A DNA stretch of 64,000 bases, from positions 1,426,001 to 1,490,000 of the forward strand of contig JAKVOM010000001.1 of assembly GCA_022482815.1 (NCBI GenBank), in the 5' to 3' direction. Positions within the stretch are counted from its first letter, which is position 1; each line of letters opens with the position of its first letter. The stretch comes from Acidaminococcus sp. (GTDB lineage: Bacteria; Bacillota; Negativicutes; Acidaminococcales; Acidaminococcaceae). The translations under genes and the position numbers were made by a program. This document shows, one piece after another, positions 43,797-52,510 of this stretch. The notes under the pieces were generated by a model, which was not told the DNA's origin, did not search any database, and saw only the letters and a program-made list of their open reading frames with translations.

Positions 43797-44817
43797 ACTT
43801 GCACATAAGAAAATCATCGTGACTTTTTTGATGCACCTGGGCGATTTGGTGCTCACGACGCCTTTTTTGCATGCGCTCCGCAGCGCAGCACCGGGGGCAG
43901 AGATTACATACCTCGTCGATGAAAAACTGCGGGATATCGTAGATTACAACCCTAATATCGACCACGTATGGACGATTGATAAAAAGGGAAAGGACGATAA
44001 TCTGAAATCACTTCTCGCCATGAGCCGCCGCATTTCGGAAGCTCATTTCGATGTGCTGATCAACCTGCACCCGAATGAACGCTGTTCCTTTATCGACGCC
44101 ATGGCTTCTGTGCCCGTGAAGGTGGGGGCAAGTCACTTCATTTTCCGTCCTTTCTTCCATCCGTTTATCAAACTCAATCGGACCATTCACGCGGCTGATA
44201 TGTACCTGGATGTGCTGACGCGGCTGGGCGTAAAAAATCTTGTCCATAATGGTCTGGAAGTCTTTCCCGGACCGGAGCATCAGGAAAAAGCCCGCCTTTT
44301 CTGGGAAGATCAGGGACTCATGCCGGGGCAGCTGCTTGTCGGTTTTAATATCGGAAGTGCTGTCGTGACAAAGCGCTGGGCACCGCAGCGCTTTGCCCAG
44401 GTCGCTGATACACTGGCGTCGGAAGGGTACCGTACCGTCTTTTTCGGCGGGACTATGGATGAAGCAATGGTCAAAGAGGCTGTGAGCTACATGAAAACGC
44501 AGCCGATTATTGCGACCGGAAAATTCCGTTTGGGAGAACTGGCTGCTGCCATGGGCCGCTGCAAACTTATCATTACTAATGACAGCGGACCTATGCACGT
44601 AGCCATCAGTCAGAAAGTACCGATTGTGGCGATGTACGGCCCGAGTCATCCGGATTTGTACGGACCTTATACCAAGGATGCTATTATCGTACGGGCTATT
44701 CCGCCTTGTGACGGCTGCCACAAACGCATGCGCCATCAGTGCGATGATATGCGGTGCATGAAGAATTTGACGGTAGAGCAGGTGCTGGAAGCGGCGCACA
44801 AGTTTTTGAGGGTTTAA
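43789..44817 (+). CDS. LPS core heptosyltransferase (GT9), second of two
   Basis: A 342-residue GT9 protein: IIVTFLMHLGDLVLTTPFLHALR, VLINLHPNERCSFIDA, GFNIGSAVVTKRWAPQRFAQV and TNDSGPMHVAISQKVPIVAMYGPS. It has a Cys cluster near the C-terminus (IPPCDGCHKRMRHQCDDMRCM) that the first paralog shares in part (CAGCLKKHCDHWTC), as in WaaF/WaaQ-type enzymes. It probably adds the next core heptose. Last gene of the operon; its stop touches the minus-strand RNA-like element. Confidence 0.87.
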   Translation: MIELAHKKIIVTFLMHLGDLVLTTPFLHALRSAAPGAEITYLVDEKLRDIVDYNPNIDHVWTIDKKGKDDNLKSLLAMSRRISEAHFDVLINLHPNERCSFIDAMASVPVKVGASHFIFRPFFHPFIKLNRTIHAADMYLDVLTRLGVKNLVHNGLEVFPGPEHQEKARLFWEDQGLMPGQLLVGFNIGSAVVTKRWAPQRFAQVADTLASEGYRTVFFGGTMDEAMVKEAVSYMKTQPIIATGKFRLGELAAAMGRCKLIITNDSGPMHVAISQKVPIVAMYGPSHPDLYGPYTKDAIIVRAIPPCDGCHKRMRHQCDDMRCMKNLTVEQVLEAAHKFLRV

Positions 44818-45258
44818 AGGCACCTCTGCTCATCTGGTACTCGGCAAGCCTCGCACGCAGCTGAGCAGAGAGTTCTTTCCAAGGAAACTTTTTAAGTCCG
44901 ACGCCGAATATGGGCGCATCTGCTTTGTCAGACCGGGCTGTGACCACTCGTGCGGCCTTCGGCCGAAAAGGAAACTCACGCAGCTCCTTCTCGTCGCTGC
45001 TTCTGAGAAACTTCGCGTCAACAACTCCCACGGCGCTTCGCTTGTGTATCGTTGGCGCTCAGTTCCGACTTCGTGGCCCCAACCCGGTCTTTTGGGGAAC
45101 CGATGACTAAATGAGATGTGTCAGATTCATGTAGATACGCTGCATCTCTCTAGGAGACAAAGCGATGATTTACCGGGTGTAAGTCGAGCTTTTGTCGACA
45201 ACGGGAGAACAGCGTAGATGCATGAAGATGGCGCGTTGAATTAGTCATCGGTTCCCTG
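44818..45258 (-). ncRNA. Structured RNA-like element, copy C (minus strand)
   Basis: Read on the minus strand, this stretch shares a core with the elements at 55294-55536 and 56835-57076: a stem 45080-45089/44931-44940 (GACCGGGTTG with CAGCCCGGTC), the linker TGACAAAGCAGATGC, and a 3'-terminal hairpin (44824-44832/44862-44870) whose inner helix is flanked by paired GA steps. Unlike the others it has a 127-nt insertion at the apex of the first stem and a 15-bp inverted repeat (45096-45110/45241-45255) at its 5' side. A 111-codon minus-strand frame here runs on into the heptosyltransferase and is not taken as a gene. Confidence 0.6.
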
Positions 45259-45450
45259 ACATCTGCACCCATCTTCGGTATCGTCCATAAAAAGAAAAAC
45301 AAAATAAAAAACACTGCTTAAACGTTAAGAAGGAAAAGACATGCCTGAAATTCAGCAAAGGTAATACTATTTCTTTTAGCAGTGGTTTTGCGGCTATACG
45401 AGTTTTGTAAAAATCTGTTAAAAATTTTTCAACTTTTTTCAAAAAAACAC

Positions 45451-45479
45451 TTGCATTCTTTTGGTAAATCTAGTATTAT
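45451..45479 (+). promoter_or_regulatory. tRNA operon promoter
   Basis: TTGCAT (45451-45456), 17-nt spacer, TATTAT (45474-45479), followed after 4 nt by GAGTAGTCACTCA. It is the clearest two-box promoter on the plus strand, 35 nt before tRNA-Lys. Confidence 0.8.
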
Positions 45480-45513
45480 ATTCGAGTAGTCACTCAACGG
45501 AGTTGACTGACGT

Positions 45514-45589
45514 GGTCCGCTAGCTCAGCTGGTAGAGCACCTGACTCTTAATCAGGGTGTCCAGAGTTCGATCCTCTGGCGGATCACCA
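45514..45589 (+). tRNA. tRNA-Lys (CTT)
   Basis: A 76-nt cloverleaf with encoded CCA. The acceptor GGTCCGC pairs with GCGGATC, the D-loop region is TAGCTCAGCTGGTAGAGC, the anticodon loop CTCTTAA sits between CCTGA and TCAGG, and the T-arm contains GTTCGATCC. Confidence 0.97.
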
Positions 45590-45598
45590 TTTTTTTTT

Positions 45599-45673
45599 GG
45601 CCGGGTGGTCAAGCGGTTAAGACACCGCCCTTTCACGGCGGTATCGGGGGTTCGATTCCCCCCCCGGTCACCA
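45599..45673 (+). tRNA. tRNA-Glu (TTC)
   Basis: A 75-nt cloverleaf with encoded CCA. The acceptor is GGCCGGG/CCCGGTC, the anticodon loop CTTTCAC sits between CCGCC and GGCGG, and the T-arm contains GTTCGATTC. Confidence 0.97.
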
Positions 45674-45684
45674 TATTTTTTCAT

Positions 45685-45760
45685 GGGCGCTTAGCTCAGC
45701 TGGGAGAGCGTCTGCCTTACAAGCAGAATGTCAGCAGTTCGATCCTGTTAGCGCCCACCA
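45685..45760 (+). tRNA. tRNA-Val (TAC)
   Basis: A 76-nt cloverleaf with encoded CCA. The acceptor is GGGCGCT/AGCGCCC, the anticodon loop CTTACAA sits between TCTGC and GCAGA, and the T-arm contains GTTCGATCC. Confidence 0.97.
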
Positions 45761-45768
45761 TGGAAAGC

Positions 45769-45804
45769 ACAGACAGTCTCATTTGTGAGGCTGTCTTTTT
45801 TATT
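45769..45804 (+). terminator. tRNA operon terminator
   Basis: AGACAGTCTC pairs with GAGGCTGTCT, followed by T-rich sequence, 9 nt after tRNA-Val. Confidence 0.88.
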
Positions 45805-45809
45805 AGTAG

Positions 45810-46062
45810 CGAACCTTCGGTTTGCTGATCCTCTGCTACCTCCTTCCACGGAGTCGGAAGGATGGACCACGAAGTGGGGGGAGGAAAGCAATAGGAGGGG
45901 CTGTGCAATAATGCGCATGCATTATTGCACAGCCCCTTTTACGCAGGTCGCCGGTCGCTGGCCGCGGTTCGCCCGTGGAAGCAAAATGACCAAAGCATTT
46001 TGCTTTAAACTTATAAAAATAAACCCTGAAATTTAAGTTAACTTCTAAATTTCAGGGTTTAT
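45810..46062 (+). repeat. Intergenic mosaic repeat with perfect GC hairpin and AT hairpin
   Basis: A partial palindrome module (CGAACCTTCGGTTTG, CCACGAAGTGG; 45810-45892), a terminator-like hairpin GGGGCTGTGCAATAATG with its complement (45900-45940), a GGTCGC block with a GCAAAATG/CATTTTGC hairpin (45942-46003), and an AT-rich hairpin TAAACCCTGAAATTTA with its complement (46019-46061). The last parts recur at 49314-49437. Confidence 0.8.
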
Positions 46063-46249
46063 ATCATATTTTACTTGTGCCAAAAGCATCTTTTTATTTT
46101 TCACAGTCCCAATCCTTATAAAATCGACGAAGGAGATTTGCTAATCTTCTTCTGTCCTGTACGGATTCCATTATAGTTTGGCGCGTGAAAATCCAAAAAA
46201 AGAACTGCTGCCTGAAGAGGCAACAGTTCTTTACGTCTAAGAAAGCTGC

Positions 46250-47662
46250 TTATTTCGAGGTGTTTTCCATCGCTTCTTTTTCTCTTTCCCGTTTGGCCAG
46301 GGTCGGGAAAATCAAGCCGATACCGAGCAATACGACCGGCGTGATGATGTTCATAGCGAACTGGAAGTACCAGCCGCTTGTGTAGGCAGCAACGCCGCGC
46401 GGGAACATACCCATGATGCAGGCAAAAGCGGTAAAGGCAAAGCACCAGAACCCGGCGAACATCCCGATTCCTTTGCTCTTGACGAAGTGGTAATCCGAGG
46501 TGAAGCGGCCCGTACCGGTGTATTTCTTCAGCGCCATGTAGGCGAAGAATACCCACAGATAACGCAGCGGCATGCATACAGCGTTCAAACGAATCAGCCA
46601 GTTGTACAGGCTGGTCATATCGCCGATACCCAGAGCCGGCACGATGAGCAGGATGCTGACGAGCGTAGCCGTCATCTTATAACCCGTAACCGGTACGCCT
46701 TTGCTGTTGATTTTAAGGAAGGATTTAGGAACGAACTGCGGATCTACATCAGAAAGCAGAATCTTAATCGGTGCGTCAATGGAAATAGCGAGCGTTGCCG
46801 ACTGTCCGAGGACGTTGCAGATAGCGTAGATGATGACAAAGGTCTGACCGATGCCATAATACTGACCCAGTTTGGAGAAGCTGTAATAAGCACCGTTCAT
46901 CATCAGGTCTTTAGGAATGTTGTTCGGGTCAAACATCAGGCCCATGGCAAACGTGCCGAGCAAAGCCGTAACAGCAACCATGGTAGCCATGAAAATCATG
47001 GCTTTCGGGAATTCACTGGACGGTTTCTTCAGGTTGTTGACGTACGGGGACAGACGTTCGCAGCCGCCGACGGCAAATACCAGGATGGCAAGGGTGGTCA
47101 TGTAGTCGAAGTTGAAGTTCGGCATCAAGGTTTCCCAATCCAGGTTATACGTGAAGGTCTTGGCCGTTGTCAGATGCGGAGCGGCCAGCGCCAGCAGGAT
47201 ATATAACAGGGACATGATGAACATGGAAGAACCGGCCATAGCACCAATTTTCTTCAAGGCGCCTACACCTTTGGATGCATACCAGAGGAAAATAAAGAAA
47301 ATAACGAGTGCCAGGCACTGGATGACGATAGGCGGCATCATTTTAGTCAATTTGCCGTTCTGGAAGAAGGCCCAGCCAAAGGCAATCATGATGTTCTGCG
47401 GTTTTTGTGCCAGGTAGGGCATATGGACGATCCAATAGGTCCAGCCCGCCAGATACGCTAGTTTGGTGTTCGTCGTGTTGCGGATCCAGGTGGATACACC
47501 ACCGGAAGAATCCTTAAAGGTGGAGCCCATTTCACCAACCATAAGGACGTAAGGGATGAAGTACAAAGCAAACATCAGAATCCACGATACAACGGCTTTT
47601 AAGCCCTGCGTGGCATAACCGTTAACGATGTTGCCGAAGCCCCATACCGAGGTGAAGGTCAT
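46250..47662 (-). CDS. APC-superfamily amino-acid permease, N-terminus interrupted by TGA
   Basis: A 470-residue frame from the internal ATG, with about 12 predicted membrane helices; it resembles YjeM/GadC-type amino-acid permeases (FTSVWGFGN, FALYFIPYVLMVGEMG, WTYWIVHMPYLAQKP, VGGCERLSPYVNNLK). The better start is an ATG at 47725 with GGAGG upstream, in the same frame, encoding MDKNNVSSEGNKVLS, but codon 16 is TGA (47678-47680). The codons after it (KALGLMTFTS) continue the first helix. The gene is therefore either a recent nonsense mutant, restarts weakly at 47662, or the base is a sequencing error. Substrate unknown. Confidence 0.75.
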   Translation of the reverse strand: MTFTSVWGFGNIVNGYATQGLKAVVSWILMFALYFIPYVLMVGEMGSTFKDSSGGVSTWIRNTTNTKLAYLAGWTYWIVHMPYLAQKPQNIMIAFGWAFFQNGKLTKMMPPIVIQCLALVIFFIFLWYASKGVGALKKIGAMAGSSMFIMSLLYILLALAAPHLTTAKTFTYNLDWETLMPNFNFDYMTTLAILVFAVGGCERLSPYVNNLKKPSSEFPKAMIFMATMVAVTALLGTFAMGLMFDPNNIPKDLMMNGAYYSFSKLGQYYGIGQTFVIIYAICNVLGQSATLAISIDAPIKILLSDVDPQFVPKSFLKINSKGVPVTGYKMTATLVSILLIVPALGIGDMTSLYNWLIRLNAVCMPLRYLWVFFAYMALKKYTGTGRFTSDYHFVKSKGIGMFAGFWCFAFTAFACIMGMFPRGVAAYTSGWYFQFAMNIITPVVLLGIGLIFPTLAKREREKEAMENTSK

Positions 47663-47941
47663 AAGTCCCAGGGCTTTTCAGGAGAGTACTTTATTGCCTT
47701 CGCTGCTAACATTGTTCTTGTCCATTGCATTGCCTCCATTTCACTTAAAGTGTTAAATATATTGCAGTGACAAGTCCTTTTACTGTAATATTTTAACATA
47801 AAAGAAAATAAAAAAATAGAATCTTTTCAGATAATTTAGACTTGAGACAATTGTGCGAAAAGTGTTAGACTATACAAGACAAGTCCTGCATCTGATTCAA
47901 GAATGCACTTAGTTCAATTCATTAAGAAGGAGTCTGATCCC

Positions 47942-49213
47942 ATGACAAATACTATCGATGACCTGCTTACCTTTATTCAAAACAGTCCTTCTCCGTATCA
48001 TACGGTCCTGTCCGCAAAGGCACTCCTTGAAGCTTCCGGCTTTACGGGGCTGGATTTGAAAGATACCTGGCAGTTGGAACCGGAGAAAGCCTATTATGTA
48101 ACGGTATATGATTCGGCCCTCATTGCGTTCCGGACAGGGCGGAAGGGCAGCCGCGGCCTTAAAATGGCGGCAGCTCATACGGATTTCCCGTGCTTCAGGA
48201 TCAAACCTCATGCGGAAGTCCTGAAAGAAGGTTATGGAACACTGAACGTTGAAGCGTATGGCGGCATGATCGTCAGCACCTGGATGGACCGTCCTCTTTC
48301 GCTGGCAGGTAAAGTGGTACTGAAATCACAGGATGTTTATGCTCCTCAAACACGCATCATTGACCTGAAAAGACCGCTCTTTACGATGGCGAGCCTGGCA
48401 ATCCACATGAACCGTGAAGTCAATGACGGCTATAAATGGAATAAACAGAAAGATGTACTGCCTCTGGCCGCTCTGGCAGGAAAGGAAAAGGATTTCTTCC
48501 TGTCCTTCCTTGCAAAGGAACTGAACTGTGCTGCGAGCGACATCCTTTCCTTTGATCTGTCGCTGTATCCGGCAGAACCGGGCTGCGTGCTGGGCCTGAA
48601 CGGTGAATTTGCTTCTTCTGCCAGATTGGATAACCTGACTTCCGTGAAGGGCTGCCTGGCCGGAATTATCCATGGCACAGGTAAGGACGGACTGCGCGTG
48701 GCGGCTCTCTTCGACAACGAAGAAGTCGGCAGTACGACGAAGCAGGGCGCCAACTCCCTGGTCTTGAATAATTTGCTGCGCCGTATTTACCTGAACCTGG
48801 GATACGATGAAGAGGCCCTTTATGCCGATATTGCCGGCGGATTCATGTATTCTGTCGATGTGGCCCATGCTTATCATCCCAACTATGGGGATAAATGCGA
48901 TCCTACGAATAAACCCGTGCTGGGCGGCGGCGTCGTGCTGAAACAGGCCAGCAGCCAGTCTTATGCCGGAGATGCGGAAGCTGTCGCTATTACCCGCGGC
49001 ATCTGCGAAACTCACGGAATCCCCTGTCAGGATTTTGTGAACCGCGGAGATATCAAGGGTGGTTCTACACTGGGCTCCATGGCTTCGGCCCTGACGCCTA
49101 TCCGTACGATGGATATCGGGGTACCGCTCCTGGCGATGCATTCCGCCCGTGAAACGATGGGCGTCAAAGACCAGACTGCATTGGAAAATCTGCTGACCGC
49201 GTTTTTTGATTAA
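47942..49213 (+). CDS. M18 family aminopeptidase
   Basis: A 423-residue zinc metallopeptidase of family M18 that removes N-terminal residues from peptides in the cytosol. Visible motifs are AAHTDFPCFRIKP (zinc His), SARLDNLTSVKG, FDNEEVGSTTKQG (catalytic Glu pair), GGVVLKQASSQSY and the C-terminal LLAMHSARETMG (zinc His). The ATG at 47942, after AGAAGGAG, is preferred over the upstream frame start at 47903. It is divergent from the permease; both fit peptide or amino-acid use by an asaccharolytic organism (inference). Confidence 0.93.
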   Translation: MTNTIDDLLTFIQNSPSPYHTVLSAKALLEASGFTGLDLKDTWQLEPEKAYYVTVYDSALIAFRTGRKGSRGLKMAAAHTDFPCFRIKPHAEVLKEGYGTLNVEAYGGMIVSTWMDRPLSLAGKVVLKSQDVYAPQTRIIDLKRPLFTMASLAIHMNREVNDGYKWNKQKDVLPLAALAGKEKDFFLSFLAKELNCAASDILSFDLSLYPAEPGCVLGLNGEFASSARLDNLTSVKGCLAGIIHGTGKDGLRVAALFDNEEVGSTTKQGANSLVLNNLLRRIYLNLGYDEEALYADIAGGFMYSVDVAHAYHPNYGDKCDPTNKPVLGGGVVLKQASSQSYAGDAEAVAITRGICETHGIPCQDFVNRGDIKGGSTLGSMASALTPIRTMDIGVPLLAMHSARETMGVKDQTALENLLTAFFD

Positions 49214-49225
49214 CCGTGTCAGGTA

Positions 49226-49665
49226 TTAGCAGCAAACCAAAGATTTGCTGATCCCCTGTCACCTCCTTCTATGTAGCCGAAATGAGGGACCACGAAGTGG
49301 GGGAGGAAAGCCCTTGTCGCTTTCCGCTGTCCGCAGCCCGCATTCTGCCTGTGGATGAAAAATGACAAAGCATTTTTCTACAAACTTATAAGAATAAAAG
49401 CTGAAATTTAGGTTATCTGCTAAATTTCAGCTTTTATATTATATTTTACTTAAATCAAAAACTTTAACATACTGTTTCAGATGAGACCAAATGCTATATG
49501 CAAAATGCCAAAAGCGCTTTTTTATTTTTTCCCGGCCGATAGGCCGTACCATTCTGCCGAAGGCTGAAACAAACTGTCAGCAGTCATCTTCTTCAGCAAT
49601 CCACCAAGGCAGCGGTTTGCACGGGTGCACTAACCACTTTTCCACTACACACTAATCGCTTTTCC
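49226..49665 (+). repeat. Intergenic mosaic repeat
   Basis: A partial palindrome module (CAAACCAAAGATTTG and CCACGAAGTGG, 49226-49313), a GGTCGC-like block with a GAAAAATG/CATTTTTC hairpin (49314-49380), an AT-rich hairpin TAAAAGCTGAAATTTA with its complement (49395-49437), a GCCAAAAGCGCTTT motif (about 49507), and an ACTANCC array (about 49628-49660). No gene. The 49343-49450 part is a diverged copy of 45985-46075. Confidence 0.78.
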
Positions 49666-49800
49666 TCGGCCAGCAGCGATTTTACAAAGTTTAGAGTAAG
49701 TTTATTCTTTTTTTACTCAACACGCACATGCTTTTTACAAATCCCATACATGCACTTTTTACAATGAGCTTACTTAGACAAGTAGAAAAGGAGTGTGTAG

Positions 49801-50811
49801 ATGATGTGGCGTAAGAAGTTTTCTTTGATTGCGGCAGTCATGCTTGCCGCCTCTGCTTTTGTACCGGCAGGTCTGGAAGCCAATCAGGTTTTTGCGGCGG
49901 AAAAGAGCAAACGTGTTGTCGTCCTGAGTGATGTTCATTACGGGAGCAAGGAACATAAGGACAAGGCCCTGCGTCAAAAACTGATGCAGAATAAAGAAAA
50001 GGCCGTACAGGACATCAATAGCTGGAACGATGTGGATCTTTGTGTATTCACCGGGGATATGACCGAGCTGGCCGCAAGCGAAGATGAATATAAACTGGCT
50101 CACAGCCTGACCGACAAAGTAACGCATCCGAAAATCTTTCTTGCCGGCAACCATGAAGTCGTATACAGCGAAGTTCCGGCTGTGAAGGGAAAAAATCAGC
50201 CGGCGGGACCGTTTGAACGTGTGCAGCATATCGACCGCTATATCAAGAATTACGGCCCTCTGTATCAGGCAAAGGAATTGGGCGGATATCTGCTTCTGAC
50301 GCTCTCTCCCGATGTTATCGAAGGTCATATTCCTTCTACGAAACCGTATGCCGTGGAACTGTCCAAGGCTCAGCTGACCTGGCTCAAAGCTGAACTCAAG
50401 GCAAATCAAGATAAGCCGACCATTATCTTCTGCCATACTCCTCTTAAAGGAACGATTTTACCCGATAACAGTGAAAACGAAGAACGTAACTTCACGTATC
50501 CGGACCATGATATCAAAGATATTCTGGTAAAGAATCCTCAGGTCCTTATCTGGACTTCCGGCCATACTCATACGCCTCCTACGGATCCGAGCTTTGATAA
50601 CCCGATTAACAAAGTCCCGGGAACTAACGTTCTGGACGTTTATAACCCAGCATGGGAAGGCGACCAGGTCTGGACGAATTCCTTCTATCTCTATCCTGAC
50701 AGAATTGTAGTTCGCACGTACAGCCACAAAGATCATAAATGGCTGACTCAGTTTGACCGTACTATCCAGGTACCGTCCTCTCTGCGAGCTGCTGCTTCTA
50801 AAGCTGCCTGA
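49801..50811 (+). CDS. Secreted calcineurin-like metallophosphoesterase
   Basis: A 336-residue protein with a long N-terminal signal peptide (hydrophobic core LIAAVMLAASAFVPAG, cleavage near VFAAE). The phosphoesterase domain carries all metal motifs: VVLSDVHYG, FTGDMTE, AGNHE, IIFCHTPL and WTSGHTHTPP. The substrate is unknown; relatives act on phosphomonoesters, nucleotides or lipid-linked phosphates outside the membrane. AAGGAG lies 7 nt before the ATG at 49801. Single gene with its own terminator. Confidence 0.9.
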   Translation: MMWRKKFSLIAAVMLAASAFVPAGLEANQVFAAEKSKRVVVLSDVHYGSKEHKDKALRQKLMQNKEKAVQDINSWNDVDLCVFTGDMTELAASEDEYKLAHSLTDKVTHPKIFLAGNHEVVYSEVPAVKGKNQPAGPFERVQHIDRYIKNYGPLYQAKELGGYLLLTLSPDVIEGHIPSTKPYAVELSKAQLTWLKAELKANQDKPTIIFCHTPLKGTILPDNSENEERNFTYPDHDIKDILVKNPQVLIWTSGHTHTPPTDPSFDNPINKVPGTNVLDVYNPAWEGDQVWTNSFYLYPDRIVVRTYSHKDHKWLTQFDRTIQVPSSLRAAASKAA

Positions 50812-50845
50812 GTTTATCTAAGCCTACAAGTGACCCTCTTGTATA

Positions 50846-50891
50846 TGGAGGCTGTGAAACAATGAAATTCATTGCTTCACAGCCTCTTTTT
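50846..50891 (+). terminator. Terminator after the metallophosphoesterase gene
   Basis: GAGGCTGTGAAACAATG pairs with CATTGCTTCACAGCCTC and is followed by T5. Same GTGAAA-type hairpin family as at 16811, 25103 and 56677. Confidence 0.9.
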
Positions 50892-51033
50892 CACGCATTC
50901 CGCCCTACCGAAGGCCATATGCAAAATGCCAAAAGCGCTCTTTCAATAGTTGTAATTTAGAAGGATTTTCCAAATCAAAGTAGAATAATATGAGTAAGTC
51001 GCATATTCCATCATTTCGCAAAGGAGGGGCGCC

Positions 51034-51510
51034 ATGTTTCTCAATCTGCTCATTGTGGGCCTGATTCTTTTGGCCATTGAAATGATGATTCCGGGATTTG
51101 GAATTTTTGGGATGTCCGGTCTGGCTTGTCTGTTAGCTGCCCTGTATTTTTATCTGGGAGCTACGATAGAAGCTGCCGTTATCGTAGGCACCGTACTGTT
51201 CTTTACGGTGCTTCTCGGAATCTGGTTCTTCCGCAAGGGACCTCACAGCCGCTTGGGAAGAAAAATTACCCTGATGTTTAAAAATACTTCGGAAGAGGGG
51301 TATATTGGTGCGGAACTGCCGAAGGATTTGCTGGGGAAGACCGGAATTGCCCAAACTCCGCTGCATCCGGCAGGGAGGGCTTTAATTGACGGCAAGCCCG
51401 TTGATGTCATTTCCCAGGGTGAATTTTATGAGCCCGGAACGAAGCTTAAAGTCATCGAAGTCAGCGGAAGGCGTGTTGTAGTTACCGAAAATAAGGAGGT
51501 TCGTCCATGA
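51034..51510 (+). CDS. NfeD-like membrane protein (short form)
   Basis: A 158-residue protein: two or three membrane helices (about residues 3-75, [19 protein letters not shown] onwards), then a C-terminal OB-fold NfeD domain (about 95-157; [35 protein letters not shown]). Short NfeD proteins act with flotillin-like partners in membrane-domain organisation, and here the gene overlaps floA by 4 nt. Good AGGAGGGG ribosome-binding site. Confidence 0.9.
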   Translation: MFLNLLIVGLILLAIEMMIPGFGIFGMSGLACLLAALYFYLGATIEAAVIVGTVLFFTVLLGIWFFRKGPHSRLGRKITLMFKNTSEEGYIGAELPKDLLGKTGIAQTPLHPAGRALIDGKPVDVISQGEFYEPGTKLKVIEVSGRRVVVTENKEVRP

Positions 51511-52499
51511 TTGCTTTGCTCAGCAGTGGTTTTGTGATTTTCCTGCTTTTTGTTGTGATTATCCTGTTCCTGCATTTTGTCCCGTTGGGACTCTGGGTCT
51601 CGGCCATGGCCGCCGGTGTTAATGTAGGTATCTTTAATCTGGTTGGCATGCGGCTGCGCCGCGTCATTCCTTCCAAGATTGTTCTGCCGCTTGTCAAAGC
51701 GAATAAGGCCGGTCTGGATCTCAATGTCGATCAGCTCGAAGCGCACTATCTGGCCGGTGGTGATGTCGACCGCGTGGTTGATGCCCTCATTGCCGCGGAA
51801 CGCGCTGCCATTCCTCTGACCTTTGAAAGAGCTGCAGCTATCGACCTGGCGGGCCGTGACGTGCTGGAAGCCGTGCAGATGAGCGTCAATCCGAAAGTCA
51901 TTGAAACACCGCTCATTTCTGCCGTGGCTAAAAATGGTATCGAACTTAAAGTACGCGCCCGTGTGACGGTGCGTGCCAATATTGACCGCCTCGTCGGCGG
52001 TGCCGGTGAATCAACGATTATCGCCCGTGTCGGCGAAGGGATTGTTACGACAGTCGGTTCCTCCGAAGAGCATACAGACGTTCTGGAAAATCCGGACCAT
52101 ATTTCTCGTACTGTGCTGAATAAAGGCCTGGATGCCGGGTCTGCTTTCGAGATTCTTTCCATTGATATTGCCGACGTCGATGTCGGACGCAACATTGGTG
52201 CCCAGCTGATGACGGACCAGGCTGAAGCGGATAAGAACATTGCTCAGGCAAAGGCTGAAGAGCGTCGTGCCATGGCTGTCGCCAAGGAACAGGAAATGAA
52301 AGCGTACACGCAGGAAATGCGGGCCAAAGTGGTCGAAGCGCAGGCTCAGGTGCCGGCCGCTCTTGCACAGGCTCTGCGGGACGGACATCTCGGCGTCATG
52401 GATTACTACCGCATGAAGAATATCAATGCGGATACGCTGATGCGGGAGAATATTGCCGGTGACAGTTTGCCGGGGAGTGACGCGCCGACGGATAAGTAA
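51507..52499 (+). CDS. floA: FloA, flotillin-like scaffold protein (UPF0365)
   Basis: A 330-residue SPFH-type protein that organises functional membrane microdomains. An N-terminal hairpin membrane segment (residues about 5-45) is followed by the SPFH domain ([39 protein letters not shown]) and a Glu/Ala-rich helical stretch ([20 protein letters not shown]). Length and motifs match B. subtilis FloA. Coupled to nfeD upstream and followed by a small membrane-protein gene. Confidence 0.95.
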   Translation: MIALLSSGFVIFLLFVVIILFLHFVPLGLWVSAMAAGVNVGIFNLVGMRLRRVIPSKIVLPLVKANKAGLDLNVDQLEAHYLAGGDVDRVVDALIAAERAAIPLTFERAAAIDLAGRDVLEAVQMSVNPKVIETPLISAVAKNGIELKVRARVTVRANIDRLVGGAGESTIIARVGEGIVTTVGSSEEHTDVLENPDHISRTVLNKGLDAGSAFEILSIDIADVDVGRNIGAQLMTDQAEADKNIAQAKAEERRAMAVAKEQEMKAYTQEMRAKVVEAQAQVPAALAQALRDGHLGVMDYYRMKNINADTLMRENIAGDSLPGSDAPTDK

Positions 52500-52510
52500 G
52501 GAGTAAAATT

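Noticed and set aside
44696-45031. 111-codon minus-strand frame with a protein-like stretch (VVDAKFLRSSDEKELREF)
   Set aside because: The frame runs into the antisense of the heptosyltransferase, and the homologous elements at 55.3 and 56.8 kb have stops in the same frame, while the stems covary; RNA structure explains the conservation better. Not fully excluded as a remnant.
47678-47680. Selenocysteine or stop read-through at the permease TGA
   Set aside because: No SECIS-like hairpin directly after the TGA and no reason for Sec in a membrane lead segment; mutation or base error is simpler.
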